DNA of 34,793 nt, from NCBI GenBank assembly GCA_900545805.1, contig URAL01000015.1:1-34793 (forward strand), written 5' to 3'. A program made the position numbers and the translations under genes. Each line of letters begins with the position of its first letter. Positions within the stretch are counted from its first letter, which is position 1. This stretch comes from an uncultured Eubacteriales bacterium. Its GTDB lineage: Bacteria; Bacillota; Clostridia; Oscillospirales; Oscillospiraceae. Shown here piece after piece: positions 1 to 8,284 of the stretch. The notes beneath the pieces were generated by a model that was not told where the DNA came from, did not search any database, and saw only the letters and a program-made list of their open reading frames with translations.

Positions 1-778
1 CGTCCGTCAGGCGAAGGGCAAAGCTCATGTATTCAAGCTCGTTAAACTCCGCGGCGATGCCGCACAGCATTTTTTCGATATCGGGGAAGCTCTCTATTCT
101 GCCGCCTGCGTAATTGCCGTCCTCATCGACGGCGGACAGCTCGCGGTTCTGCGTGTACCAGTTTTTCGCGCAGCCTTTCTGCGCCTCGGTCAGAACGGAA
201 AACAGCAGCTCAGGCCCGTCGCCGCGGTTTAAGAACGCAAGGTGCAGCGTGGGGGCAAAATCCGTTTTCACAAGCTCCGTTATTATCGTTCCGGAGGGGA
301 GCTTTTCGAGCTTTTCGCGCATTCCGATCTCATCGAGCGGCTTTTCGTCGAAGAAAAAGCTCTCGCCGTCAAAGCGGCAGATATGCTCCAGTGTTTTTAC
401 GGAGTTTGACGCACGCCGCACGAGCACATTCCCTTTTTTGCGTATGAGCGAGACTATGCCGTCCATGCTCTGCGCAAGCCCGGGTCTGAGCGGCAGTATA
501 AGCTGCCCGCCGTCGCGTGTTAATAGAATGTAGTACTGCTCGGGCAGAAGCTCGGGGTGCTTATCGAGCGCATACGAGGTCGACAGCACATCGCCGAACA
601 GCTTGTCAAACTTCGCGTCAAACGGCAGAAGCGAAAAAATATCCTTGTCGCTCATGCCGATGTTGTTTTTGCGCTTGTATTTTTTTATGCTCTCAAGATA
701 AAACCACTCGTCGGCCGTCGCAAAGGTAAAGCCCCGAAACAGCAGAGCAGAGCTTTTTATCAGTTTTGAAGTCGTCAT
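1..778 (-). CDS. Partial ATP-grasp protein (sugar-transfer-associated type), C-terminus off window
   Basis: An open frame of 259 codons on the minus strand starts at ATG 778 and runs off the left edge without a stop. The start has GGAG seven bases upstream and a sigma-A promoter behind it. The protein begins MTTSKLIKSSALLFRGF and contains LLPLRPGLAQSMDGIVSLIRKK-like and SGTIITELVKT-like stretches. These match, in order and spacing, the ATP-grasp N-lobe region of the divergent gene at 961-3210 (ELVIRPDRAS, KYGYVIAEPYKMS). It is therefore read as a paralogue of that gene, with the family call (ATPgrasp_ST-like) resting on the similarity. Such proteins join carboxylates to amines or hydroxyls using ATP and often sit with glycosyltransferase or capsule genes. 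The metal-binding C-lobe lies outside the window, so activity cannot be judged. Confidence 0.7.
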   Translation of the reverse strand, partial: MTTSKLIKSSALLFRGFTFATADEWFYLESIKKYKRKNNIGMSDKDIFSLLPFDAKFDKLFGDVLSTSYALDKHPELLPEQYYILLTRDGGQLILPLRPGLAQSMDGIVSLIRKKGNVLVRRASNSVKTLEHICRFDGESFFFDEKPLDEIGMREKLEKLPSGTIITELVKTDFAPTLHLAFLNRGDGPELLFSVLTEAQKGCAKNWYTQNRELSAVDEDGNYAGGRIESFPDIEKMLCGIAAEFNELEYMSFALRLTD

Positions 779-818
779 GTCGAAACTCCGCAGTCTGTAG
801 ATAAATAATTGTATATAC

Positions 819-847
819 TATATATCACATATCGGAATTTTACGCAA
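819..847 (-). promoter_or_regulatory. Sigma-A promoter for the leftward ATP-grasp gene
   Basis: On the minus strand, -35 TTGCGT (847-842) and -10 TATATA (824-819) are separated by 17 bases. Transcription would start near 812, giving a leader of about 34 bases before ATG 778. Confidence 0.6.
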
Positions 848-871
848 CTTGATAATTTAGGGGGCAACGGC

Positions 872-900
872 TTGAATTAAGTCGAAGCTTGTACTATAAT
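872..900 (+). promoter_or_regulatory. Strong sigma-A promoter for the rightward ATP-grasp operon
   Basis: -35 TTGAAT (872-877), 17-base spacer, perfect -10 TATAAT (895-900). Expected transcription start is near 907. This rules out the in-frame TTG at 889 as start codon and leaves ATG 916 almost leaderless, which supports ATG 961. Confidence 0.8.
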
Positions 901-960
901 AATAAAGTTATTATTATGGGTAACTATGCGGATTTTGATCCGCAGGAAAGAGAGCGGCAA

Positions 961-3210
961 ATGGGAGTAATAAGCAGGATAAAGAGAGAGCTCTTTATCC
1001 GCCCCTGGCTTAAAAAAGGCTATTCGAGGCGTCTGGCAAATTCGTATTACAAAAAAGCGCAAAGAGATCTTGAGACGGGTAACGGCGTGTCGAAGGCGGA
1101 TAAAAAATGGGCGCACGAGCTCGGCTATATGTCCGAGAGCATCGCAAAGTACGATCTTAAAAATAAGCCGGACAGCAAATTTATAAGCGATGTAGATTAC
1201 CTGTACTTAAAGCCGTTTAACAACAGCTTTACAAAATGGGTCGGCGATCTCGTGACGGAAAACAGAGTGCTCACAGGCAGGCGAGGGCATCTGCCGGTGC
1301 TGTACTATAACATCATAGAGCGTGAGGATGAGAAGGTCTTTCTTCCGATCGACACCGTCGGGCGCGAGTACGGCGAAAACTACGACGACTTCATAAGGCT
1401 TTTAAACGAGCGCGGCGAGCTCGTCATCCGCCCCGACCGCGCCTCGGCTCACCGCTGTGCGTATCTTATCAGGCGCACCGGCGAGGATCGCTACGAGCTG
1501 TGCGAGGACAAGGTCTGCAAGGCGCGCATGAGCATCTACGGCAACGACTACGATCAGGCGTATCTTCTGAGAGAGTACCCCGACGAGCTGCCCGAGGGCT
1601 TTGAGAAAAATCCCTGCAAGCGCGATCATTACGATAAAAAGAGCCTTTTTGAGCTTATTTCGACGTTCAAATACGGCTATGTCATAGCAGAACCGTATAA
1701 AATGAGCGATGCCAAGCCCGGCATACTGAGGATATACATCGCAAACGAAAAGCTTAAAGAGACAAGGCTTCTCGATTATTACTACACCGACCTTGACGGC
1801 GGCGCGGCGCGCTGCCGAGCGGTGACACCCTCGGGAGAGCTCGACGGCGAAAGGATAGGCTGCTGGGACGAGCTTATAAATACCGTCACGGATATCGCGG
1901 GCTATATAAGTGAGATCGAATATTTCACCGCGAGCATCATATTCACCGACGACGGCTTTGTCATAGATTCCATCGACACGAATCCCGATCTGCCGCCTGT
2001 CGCGCACAGCGACGAGCTCAACGACTACCTCATGACGAGGCTTCGCGAAAAGCGCGAGACCGTCGTCGTCACGCGTGAAAAATGGTGGACGGCGTTTAAA
2101 TACAAGCGCTTTAAGCGCTTTGTCAAGCACTTTTGCCGTCCGGGCATAAGACCCTATATGCAGAAGCTCTGGATGAGCTCGGTGTGGGATGATCTGCGGC
2201 ACAATAAGGGTACGACGCTGTCTCAAAAGCTATGGTGCTATAAGCGCGGCTTTTTGTCGTTTCGGATAAAGCAGTACGGGCTTACGAAGGATAACTACAA
2301 GGACTTTCTGTCCGACTATCAGTACCACTGGCTCAACCGCATAAACAACAGCTATCAGATATGGATAAACGACAAGACCACGACGCGCTATGTCTTTGAG
2401 CCGTACAAGCAGTATCTTGCGAAATACTACTACGACATAATAAAAATGGAGGGGCAGACCTGCATAAAGGCGCTTCAGGATATCCCCGAGGGCTTTGACG
2501 CATCATTTGACGGAATCTTCGCTCTGCTGCGGCAGGAAAAGCTCCTTGCGCTCAAGCCCTCCTCCGGCACTCACGGCGACGGCTTTTACCGCATGGAGTA
2601 CGCGGACGGCAAGTACCTCATAAACGGCACAGAGATGACAGAGGACGGGATACGGCAGATGATAGAGGGCTTTAAGTCCATTTACGTCATAACAGAGTAT
2701 CTTTTCATGCACAAGGACCTTAAAAAGATATATCCGTACTCTGTAAACACCATCCGTGTAGCGGTCGTCAACCAGTCGGCCTACGAGCCGAAGATCATGC
2801 AGACGTATATGCGCATAGGCTCCTCCTCGACGGGCTTTACCGACAACGTCGGCTATGGCGGCATCTGCGCGAAGATAGACATCCCGACGGGGCGCTACTA
2901 CTGCGCCGAGAAGATCATCGATCATAAGTTCACGCCCTGCCCCGTGCATCCGGACACCGGTGTTCGGATAGAGGGCATCGTTCCCAACTGGGAGCTGATG
3001 AAAAAGGGCATAACGGATATCTGCCGCTTCATGCCGGAGCTTGAGTATCTCGGCTTTGACATCGCCATCACCGACGACGGCTTTAAGATAATCGAGATAA
3101 ACATACATCAGGATCTGCACAAGGTCGCCGAGCACTCGGAGGAGTTCAAGGCCTTTTTCCGCGCAAAGCTCGCGCTCAAGGCAAAGCAATACGAGCTTAA
3201 AAAATACTGA
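961..3210 (+). CDS. Tandem-module ATP-grasp protein (sugar-transfer-associated family)
   Basis: A 749-residue protein from ATG 961, chosen because AGGAAAGAGAG precedes it and the promoter at 872-900 lies downstream of alternative starts. The protein has two homologous halves. The C-terminal half has ALKPSSGTHGDGFYRM (nucleotide-binding), NTIRVAVVNQ and the metal-binding end ITDDGFKIIEINIHQD, with Glu712 and Asn714 as the canonical ExN pair. The N-terminal half repeats the layout (ELVIRPDRAS, PGILRIYIAN, FTDDGFVIDSIDTNPDL), but the ExN position reads SxD, so it is probably a catalytically dead copy. ATP-grasp enzymes make acyl-phosphate intermediates and form amide or ester bonds; the substrate here is unknown. 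It is first in an apparent operon with the CEOS-like gene 15 bases downstream. No transmembrane segment was noticed, so it is probably cytoplasmic. Confidence 0.8.
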   Translation: MGVISRIKRELFIRPWLKKGYSRRLANSYYKKAQRDLETGNGVSKADKKWAHELGYMSESIAKYDLKNKPDSKFISDVDYLYLKPFNNSFTKWVGDLVTENRVLTGRRGHLPVLYYNIIEREDEKVFLPIDTVGREYGENYDDFIRLLNERGELVIRPDRASAHRCAYLIRRTGEDRYELCEDKVCKARMSIYGNDYDQAYLLREYPDELPEGFEKNPCKRDHYDKKSLFELISTFKYGYVIAEPYKMSDAKPGILRIYIANEKLKETRLLDYYYTDLDGGAARCRAVTPSGELDGERIGCWDELINTVTDIAGYISEIEYFTASIIFTDDGFVIDSIDTNPDLPPVAHSDELNDYLMTRLREKRETVVVTREKWWTAFKYKRFKRFVKHFCRPGIRPYMQKLWMSSVWDDLRHNKGTTLSQKLWCYKRGFLSFRIKQYGLTKDNYKDFLSDYQYHWLNRINNSYQIWINDKTTTRYVFEPYKQYLAKYYYDIIKMEGQTCIKALQDIPEGFDASFDGIFALLRQEKLLALKPSSGTHGDGFYRMEYADGKYLINGTEMTEDGIRQMIEGFKSIYVITEYLFMHKDLKKIYPYSVNTIRVAVVNQSAYEPKIMQTYMRIGSSSTGFTDNVGYGGICAKIDIPTGRYYCAEKIIDHKFTPCPVHPDTGVRIEGIVPNWELMKKGITDICRFMPELEYLGFDIAITDDGFKIIEINIHQDLHKVAEHSEEFKAFFRAKLALKAKQYELKKY

Positions 3211-3225
3211 GACAGGAGAGACAAT

Positions 3226-4209
3226 ATGAAAACTATCGGTTTCCTTATAAGCCACAAAAACGGCGAAGGCCGCCGCGCCCTTCTGCCCGAGCACATAGGC
3301 AGGATAAAAAACACGGATAAAATGTATTTTGAGACAGGCTACGGCCTTGCCGTCGGCGTTACGGACGATGAGTACGCCGCCTGCGGCTGCCACATCGTCT
3401 CACGCGAGGAGGCGTTAAGCTGCGATATCATAACCGACGTCAAGCTCGGCGATGCGGACTACCTCGACGAGATAAAGAGCAGCAAGATAATGTTCGGCTG
3501 GGCGCACACGGTGCAGAATATCGACTTCACGAGCGACATGCTCCGCAAAAAGCATACCGTCGTCGCATGGGAGGAGATATTCGAGCACGGCCGCTATATA
3601 TTCTACCGCAACCGCGAGGTCGCCGGTGAGGCTGCCGTCATGCAGGCGTTCCGCTACTGCGGCAAGATGCCCTATGACACGCGTGTCGCCATACTCGGCA
3701 ACGGGCAGACCGCCAAGGGCGCGATGCGCATCCTGCACGGTCTCGGCGCAAGGGTCGATGTTTACAGCCACAAGCTCGAAAAGCTGTTCCGGCAGAACAT
3801 GTTCGACTATGACGTGCTTATAAACTGCGTCATGTGGGATACGACGCGCACCGACAGGATAATCTATAAGGAAGACCTCAAGAAAATGAAGCCGGGCACG
3901 CTCATAATCGACGTAAGCTGCGATCCGCATCTTGAGATCGAGACCTCGCACCCGACGACGATAGACGATCCCGTGTACGTCGTCGACGGCGTTGTGCACT
4001 ACGCTGTGGACAACACCCCCGCCATGTACCCCATAACCGTGACGAAGGTGCTCAGCGAGGGCATTTCAAATTACATCGACATTATCATTGAAAAGGACTT
4101 TGACGAATACCCCGAATCGCTCAAAAAGGCGACCGTCATCAAAAACGGGCACATTCTTGACGAGCGCATAGCACAGTTCCGAAAAGCCCACGGAGTTTTT
4201 TGTGAGTAA
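3226..4209 (+). CDS. N5-(carboxyethyl)ornithine synthase-like enzyme (alanine dehydrogenase/PNT family)
   Basis: A 327-residue protein beginning MKTIGFLISHKNGEGRRALL, the AlaDH/PNT N-domain signature in the form typical of N5-(carboxyethyl)ornithine synthase (CEOS) of lactococci (about 313 residues). A Rossmann motif, VAILGNGQTAKGAMRIL, sits near residue 150. CEOS condenses pyruvate with the side-chain amine of ornithine or lysine using NADPH, giving an opine-like product. ATG 3226 follows GACAGGAGAGAC. It lies between the ATP-grasp gene (15-base gap) and moaA (2-base gap), implying co-transcription. Alternatives are a lysine-ketoglutarate or alanine dehydrogenase relative; substrate specificity is inferred from family resemblance only. 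The neighbouring ATP-grasp could use an opine-type product, but this is speculative. Confidence 0.75.
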   Translation: MKTIGFLISHKNGEGRRALLPEHIGRIKNTDKMYFETGYGLAVGVTDDEYAACGCHIVSREEALSCDIITDVKLGDADYLDEIKSSKIMFGWAHTVQNIDFTSDMLRKKHTVVAWEEIFEHGRYIFYRNREVAGEAAVMQAFRYCGKMPYDTRVAILGNGQTAKGAMRILHGLGARVDVYSHKLEKLFRQNMFDYDVLINCVMWDTTRTDRIIYKEDLKKMKPGTLIIDVSCDPHLEIETSHPTTIDDPVYVVDGVVHYAVDNTPAMYPITVTKVLSEGISNYIDIIIEKDFDEYPESLKKATVIKNGHILDERIAQFRKAHGVFCE

Positions 4210-4211
4210 AA

Positions 4212-5171
4212 ATGACTGACGGATACGGCAGAAAAATCGAATATCTGCGCATGTCGGTGACTGACGCCTGCAACCTCAAATGCGTCTACTGCATGCCGCC
4301 GGACGGGATGAAGGAATGTCCCTGCCGTCAGGCGATGAGCGCGGACGAGTTTGTCGAGATCGCGCGTGCGGCGGCCGGGCTCGGTATGAAAAAGCTGCGC
4401 ATAACGGGCGGCGAGCCGCTGGTCAGAGACGATATTGTGCCCCTTGTGCGCAGGCTCGGGGAAATACCCGGCATCGAGGATATGAGCCTTACAACCAACG
4501 CCACGCTCCTTGCGCCGATGGCACGGGAGCTGTATGAGGCCGGGATACACAGGATAAACATAAGCCTCGATACGCTCAATGCCGAAAAGTACGAAAAAAT
4601 AACGCGGGGCGGCCGTCTTGCCGACGCGCTCGACGGCATTCGTGCGGCCCTTGAAGCCGGGATGAGCCCCGTGAAGCTCAACACCGTGCTCATAGGCGGC
4701 TTTAACGACGATGAGATCGAAGCTCTTGCGGCGCTGACAATGAGATGCCCCGTGCAGCTTAGATTTATAGAGCTCATGCCCATAGGAGATACTAAGGGTG
4801 AATTTTCGGCCGACGCGTATCTGCCGGTCGGCACGGTTCTGGACAGACTTCCGCAGCTTGAGCCGGCGCCGGGTGAAAGGCATGCCGTTGCGCGGCTGTA
4901 TAAGCTGCCGGATGCCGAGGGCAAGATCGGGCTGATAAGCCCCCTGAGCAATCATTTCTGCGCCGAGTGCAACCGTCTGCGCCTGACGGCCGACGGCTGC
5001 TTAAAGCCCTGCCTGCATTCCGCCGAGGAGATACCCGTGCGAGGTCTGCACGGCAAAGAGCTCAGGGATGCAATACTTACCGCTGTGTCGCACAAGCCGG
5101 AAAAGCACGTCGCGCTTTCGGCGACCGAGCGCAGCGAGGCAAAACGAAGCATGTATCGTATAGGAGGCTGA
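4212..5171 (+). CDS. moaA: GTP 3',8-cyclase MoaA (molybdenum cofactor biosynthesis)
   Basis: A 319-residue radical SAM enzyme that, with MoaC, converts GTP to cyclic pyranopterin monophosphate, the first Moco step. Visible features are the N-terminal CNLKCVYC cluster motif, ITGGEPLVR (SAM binding), NISLDTL, the second cluster motif CAECNRLRL with a third Cys 13 residues later (KPC), and the C-terminal Gly-Gly needed for activity in this family. Length is normal. It starts two bases after the upstream stop with no strong ribosome binding site, suggesting translational coupling. The MOSC gene follows immediately. No moaC, moaE, moeA or molybdate transporter is visible here, so the rest of the pathway must lie elsewhere. 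Confidence 0.95.
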   Translation: MTDGYGRKIEYLRMSVTDACNLKCVYCMPPDGMKECPCRQAMSADEFVEIARAAAGLGMKKLRITGGEPLVRDDIVPLVRRLGEIPGIEDMSLTTNATLLAPMARELYEAGIHRINISLDTLNAEKYEKITRGGRLADALDGIRAALEAGMSPVKLNTVLIGGFNDDEIEALAALTMRCPVQLRFIELMPIGDTKGEFSADAYLPVGTVLDRLPQLEPAPGERHAVARLYKLPDAEGKIGLISPLSNHFCAECNRLRLTADGCLKPCLHSAEEIPVRGLHGKELRDAILTAVSHKPEKHVALSATERSEAKRSMYRIGG

Positions 5172-5174
5172 AAT

Positions 5175-5609
5175 ATGGCTGAGATAGCTGCAATTTGCAT
5201 AAGCGACGTCCGCGGGATACAAAAGCACGAGATCCCCGAGGCGTTTTTGAAAAAGGACTGGGGCATCGAGGGCGACGCCCACGCGGGCAACTGGCACAGG
5301 CAGGTGAGCCTGCTGTCGGCAGAAAGCGTTAAAAAGCTTCAGGAGAAGCTGAGCTTTGAGCTTGCGCACGGCGCGTTTGCCGAGAATATACTTGTCAAGG
5401 GCATGTCGGTGCACACGCTGCCGGTGGGAACGCGCCTGCGCATAGGCGAGGCTCTGTGCGAGGTCACGCAGATCGGCAAGGAGTGCCACAACGACTGCGC
5501 CATACGCAAGGCCGCCGGTGACTGCGTCATGCCGCGCGAGGGCATCTTCGTAAGAGTGCTTGAATCCGGCGCGGTAAAGACCGGCGATAAAATTGAAATT
5601 GTTGAATAA
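5175..5609 (+). CDS. MOSC domain protein
   Basis: A 144-residue stand-alone MOSC domain (the molybdenum cofactor sulfurase C-terminal domain fold). The motif IGKECHNDCAIRK followed by GDCVMPREGIFVRVL is the characteristic Cys-containing core of the short Clostridia MOSC proteins. MOSC proteins bind or deliver sulfurated molybdopterin or move sulfur to Moco enzymes. The gene starts three bases after moaA, with GGAGG overlapping the moaA stop (TAGGAGGCTGAAAT), and is the last gene of the operon. Its pairing with moaA supports a Moco role; the exact reaction is not known for this subgroup. Confidence 0.9.
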   Translation: MAEIAAICISDVRGIQKHEIPEAFLKKDWGIEGDAHAGNWHRQVSLLSAESVKKLQEKLSFELAHGAFAENILVKGMSVHTLPVGTRLRIGEALCEVTQIGKECHNDCAIRKAAGDCVMPREGIFVRVLESGAVKTGDKIEIVE

Positions 5610-5610
5610 A

Positions 5611-5905
5611 TCAAGCAGCCTCCAAGGGTCAACGACCCTTGGAGGCTGCTTCGGCGTATCAAAAAAGTCACAGACTTTTTTGCACGCCGAAAAAGCGCCG
5701 CATTTTTTGTGAAGCTTACGCTTCACGAAAAATCTCGCTGCGCTCGTCAAAAAGTCCGTACCGGACATTTTTGATGGCTATAATCTGATTTCGAGCGGGG
5801 CCTTGCCCCCTCAATCTCCCCCGCTGCGCGGTCGTATTTACTCAGCAGCATAGGTTTTTTGACAGTCAAGCAGCCTCCAAGGGTCAACGACCCTTGGAGG
5901 CTGCT
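5611..5905. repeat. Hairpin-rich repeat element with two identical 40-base palindromes
   Basis: The same 40 bases occur at 5611-5650 and 5866-5905. Each contains a near-perfect hairpin with arms AGCAGCCTCCAAGGGTC / GACCCTTGGAGGCTGCT around AAC. The 215 bases between hold more hairpins: AAAAAAGTC/GACTTTTTT (5661-5681) nested in CGGCGT/ACGCCG (5652-5689), GTGAAGC/GCTTCAC (near 5709-5726), GTCCG/CGGAC flanked by A and T runs (near 5750-5775), and GGGGC/GCCCC. There is no open frame of note. The element lies between the convergent MOSC and AraC genes, so the palindromes probably also end transcription from both sides. Confidence 0.75.
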
Positions 5906-5947
5906 CTTTAAATGGTGTATATTGTGGGCTGTGTTTGATGGGTCCGG

Positions 5948-6802
5948 CTATATCTCGGCCAGACGATGCTGCGCCTGGCGGAATTTGAGCGGCGTGCATT
6001 TATATTCCGAGCGGAAGCACTTGGTGTAGTAGCTGCTGCTGCAAAAGCCGACGTTCTGCGCTATCTGCGAGATGCTCTTATCCGTTTCGGACAGATAGTA
6101 CACGCTGCGCGTCAGGCGGTAGTGGACGAGGTACTGAAACGGTGTCGTGCCGTACAAACGCTTGAATATGCGGCAGCACTCGCCGCGGCTTATGTGCGCC
6201 GAGGCCGCGATATCCTCAAGAGTTATCTTCTCGGCGTAGTTTTCCTGTATGAATCTGCGCAGAATATCTATGCGAACCTTTTCCGTGTGCGAAACGCTGC
6301 GGTTATCGCCGAGATCGGGCACACAGTTTTCGTACAGCGTGAGCCATATCTCCGACACCAGTATCTTCAGCCGCAGCTCGTACCCCGGCATTTTTGCAGA
6401 ATACGCTGACTGCATACTGCGCAGGGCATCGCATATGTCATTTGCCCAGCCGCTGCCGCGCAGGGGGATATGCTCAAAATTGCGCGCCTTGAGTATAGGG
6501 TCTACATAGCGCGCGATAAGCCGCGCATCGTCGGCGCCGGCGATGCAGTCGGTGCTGAAGCTCACGCAGATGAAATTTGCGCCCTCCCTCGAATTTGCGA
6601 CGACTCCGTGCGCCGTGCCGCTGTTTATGAAAAGTCCCTCGCCCTCACGCAGGACGAGCTCCCGATTCGGCAGCAGTGCGCGCAGCTCGCCGCTCGTGAC
6701 AAGCAGCAGCTCCGGCTCACGATGGCGGTGATGCCCAACGGTCTTTGATGCCGGACTGATGCACTGATTAAGCACTCTAAGCTTTGTCGTTTGCTCGCTC
6801 AT
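5948..6802 (-). CDS. AraC-family transcriptional regulator
   Basis: A 284-residue regulator read from ATG 6802; GGGGTG about ten bases upstream serves as its ribosome binding site, while the in-frame GTG at 6811 would lie inside that site. The N-terminal half is a cupin-like sensor (GHHRHREPELLLVTSGE, GLFINSGTAHGVVA). The C-terminal 100 residues carry two helix-turn-helix motifs (ITLEDIAASAHISRGECCR and ISQIAQNVGFCSSSYYTKCF) ending in the PLKFR signature. It is divergent from the ornithine cyclodeaminase-family gene at 7086 and is likely its local activator, responding to a small ligand, perhaps an amine or amino acid. That pairing is inferred from position only. Confidence 0.92.
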   Translation of the reverse strand: MSEQTTKLRVLNQCISPASKTVGHHRHREPELLLVTSGELRALLPNRELVLREGEGLFINSGTAHGVVANSREGANFICVSFSTDCIAGADDARLIARYVDPILKARNFEHIPLRGSGWANDICDALRSMQSAYSAKMPGYELRLKILVSEIWLTLYENCVPDLGDNRSVSHTEKVRIDILRRFIQENYAEKITLEDIAASAHISRGECCRIFKRLYGTTPFQYLVHYRLTRSVYYLSETDKSISQIAQNVGFCSSSYYTKCFRSEYKCTPLKFRQAQHRLAEI

Positions 6803-6861
6803 GCAATTCACACCCCATTTTTAAGCAAAAATCGATTTTTTCTGTATTGTTTAGTACAAAA

Positions 6862-6890
6862 ATTTTAACACAAACCATGCTGCCGGTCAA
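6862..6890 (-). promoter_or_regulatory. Sigma-A promoter for the AraC regulator
   Basis: Minus strand -35 TTGACC (6890-6885), 17-base spacer, -10 TAAAAT (6867-6862). A 14-base palindrome AAAAATCGATTTTT (6827-6840) lies in the leader, just upstream of the gene. Confidence 0.6.
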
Positions 6891-6970
6891 TGGGTATTTG
6901 TGATTTTCATAGAAAAAGAAATAATCTTCTCATCTTTTGCGAATATAGTGCTATTTCAACGCCGGGGGCA

Positions 6971-6999
6971 TTGACTATTTCGCTTATACATTGTAAATT
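6971..6999 (+). promoter_or_regulatory. Sigma-A promoter for the ornithine cyclodeaminase-family gene
   Basis: -35 TTGACT (6971-6976), 17-base spacer, -10 TAAATT (6994-6999). The leader that follows contains a direct repeat and two hairpins (7003-7063). Confidence 0.55.
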
Positions 7000-7002
7000 T
7001 TG

Positions 7003-7063
7003 ATATATCGCAGGGCAATATATCGCAGTGTTGCCCTAATCGAATAACTACGGGAATGTCCCG
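7003..7063 (+). promoter_or_regulatory. Structured 5' leader with direct repeat and two hairpins
   Basis: ATATATCGCAG occurs twice, at 7003-7013 and 7018-7028, a 15-base period. AGGGCAA (7012-7018) pairs with TTGCCCT (7031-7037). CGGGA (7051-7055) pairs with TCCCG (7059-7063) just ahead of the AAAGGAGA ribosome binding site at 7072. It may be an operator, an mRNA stability element or both. Confidence 0.4.
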
Positions 7064-7085
7064 ATCGACCGAAAGGAGAATCATC

Positions 7086-8240
7086 ATGGCTCATAGAACT
7101 GATTTCCTCTACCTGTCTGAGCCCGACACCATTGCAGCAGGCGTGCTGGATGCAAAAAAGTGTATTGACAACGCAGAAGAGGTGTTCACCCTTCTCGCGA
7201 AGGGCGACTATCTCATGGGCGGCAACAACCACAATAACCACGGTATGTATATCGTATTCCCCAAGGAGAGCGAGTTCCCCAATATGCCCGTCGCCGGCCC
7301 CGACCGCCGCTTCGTCGCAATGCCCGCTTACCTCGGCGGCAGATTCGATATCTGCGGTCAGAAGTGGTACGGCTCGAACGCCGCAAACAAGAAGAAGGGT
7401 CTGCCCCGCAGCGTCCTGATGGTTACCCTTAACAATAAGGACACCGGCGAACCCATCGCTTACATGAGCGCAAACCTCCTGAGCGCGGCCCGTACCGGCG
7501 CCGTTCCCGGCGTTGCGACGCGCTACCTTGCCCGCAAGGATGCCGAGGTCCTGCTGTGCATCGGCTGCGGCGCTATCGGCACCTCCTGCCTTGACAACAT
7601 CATCACCCAGATGCCCAAGGTCAAGAAGGTCATCTGCAATAACCATTCCCTGGCTCCGGCAGAGAAGCTGGCGGCACATGTCCGCGAGGCGTACGGCGTT
7701 GAGGCCGTCGTCGAGCAGGATCTCGAAAAGGCAGTCCGTCAGGCGGACGTCATCTCCGTCGCTGCATCCCGCACCGCGTTCCTGAACATCAAGGGCGAGT
7801 GGGTAAAGCCCGGCTGCACTATCCTCGCCTCCGGCCCCGTGCACTTCGACCAGGAGGAGGGCGGCGAATACGAGAAAAACGGCGGCCTGTGGACCAAGAT
7901 GAAGGTCGTTTACGACCACATCGGTCTGCACCACGCATATGTTGAGGACGCTATCGCCACCGGCGATAAGGAGGAGTACTACGCGGGCGTTATCGGCGGC
8001 CCCGTCTACCACCTCATCGACCTCGGCATGAAGGAGCCGCTCGACGATTCTCTGGCCATCGGCAAGATCATCATGGGTCAGCAGCAGGGACGCACCAGCG
8101 ATGACGACATCATCTGCTTCATAGCCTGCGGCATGAGCGTTTTCGACCTCGGCCTCGGCTACGATCTGTACCAGACCGCGCTCGAAAAGGGCATCGGCAC
8201 AAAGCTCCTGCTGTGGGAGAACCCCGCACAGTGCGAGTAA
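7086..8240 (+). CDS. Ornithine cyclodeaminase/mu-crystallin family protein, tyramine oxidase subunit B type
   Basis: A 384-residue protein from ATG 7086, which has AAAGGAGA seven bases upstream; the in-frame ATG at 7056 lies in a hairpin loop with no ribosome site. The N-terminal part (MAHRTDFLYLSEPDTIAAGV, GPDRRFVAMPAYLGG, KWYGSNAANKKKGLPRS, ANLLSAARTGAVPG) and the dinucleotide fold (VLLCIGCGAIGTSCLDNI) are those of the OCD/mu-crystallin superfamily. Clostridia members with this N-terminal sequence are commonly named tyramine oxidase subunit B, though biochemical support for the name is thin. OCD enzymes typically use NAD(H) on amino acids or imines. The codon use is strongly biased to C-ending codons, unlike its AraC neighbour, suggesting high expression. 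An NSS symporter follows and may supply substrate. Confidence 0.8.
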   Translation: MAHRTDFLYLSEPDTIAAGVLDAKKCIDNAEEVFTLLAKGDYLMGGNNHNNHGMYIVFPKESEFPNMPVAGPDRRFVAMPAYLGGRFDICGQKWYGSNAANKKKGLPRSVLMVTLNNKDTGEPIAYMSANLLSAARTGAVPGVATRYLARKDAEVLLCIGCGAIGTSCLDNIITQMPKVKKVICNNHSLAPAEKLAAHVREAYGVEAVVEQDLEKAVRQADVISVAASRTAFLNIKGEWVKPGCTILASGPVHFDQEEGGEYEKNGGLWTKMKVVYDHIGLHHAYVEDAIATGDKEEYYAGVIGGPVYHLIDLGMKEPLDDSLAIGKIIMGQQQGRTSDDDIICFIACGMSVFDLGLGYDLYQTALEKGIGTKLLLWENPAQCE

Positions 8241-8284
8241 TACACAGCTAACTTTATCTCCTTTTAAATTAATTTTCAGCTACG

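Noticed and set aside
114..769. Forward-strand frames over the left-edge gene
   Set aside because: They are shadows of the leftward ATP-grasp frame 1-778, which has a promoter, ribosome site and paralogue support.
889..960. Upstream TTG (889) and ATG (916) starts for the rightward ATP-grasp gene
   Set aside because: The -10 box at 895-900 lies across them, so the mRNA starts too late; ATG 961 has a ribosome site.
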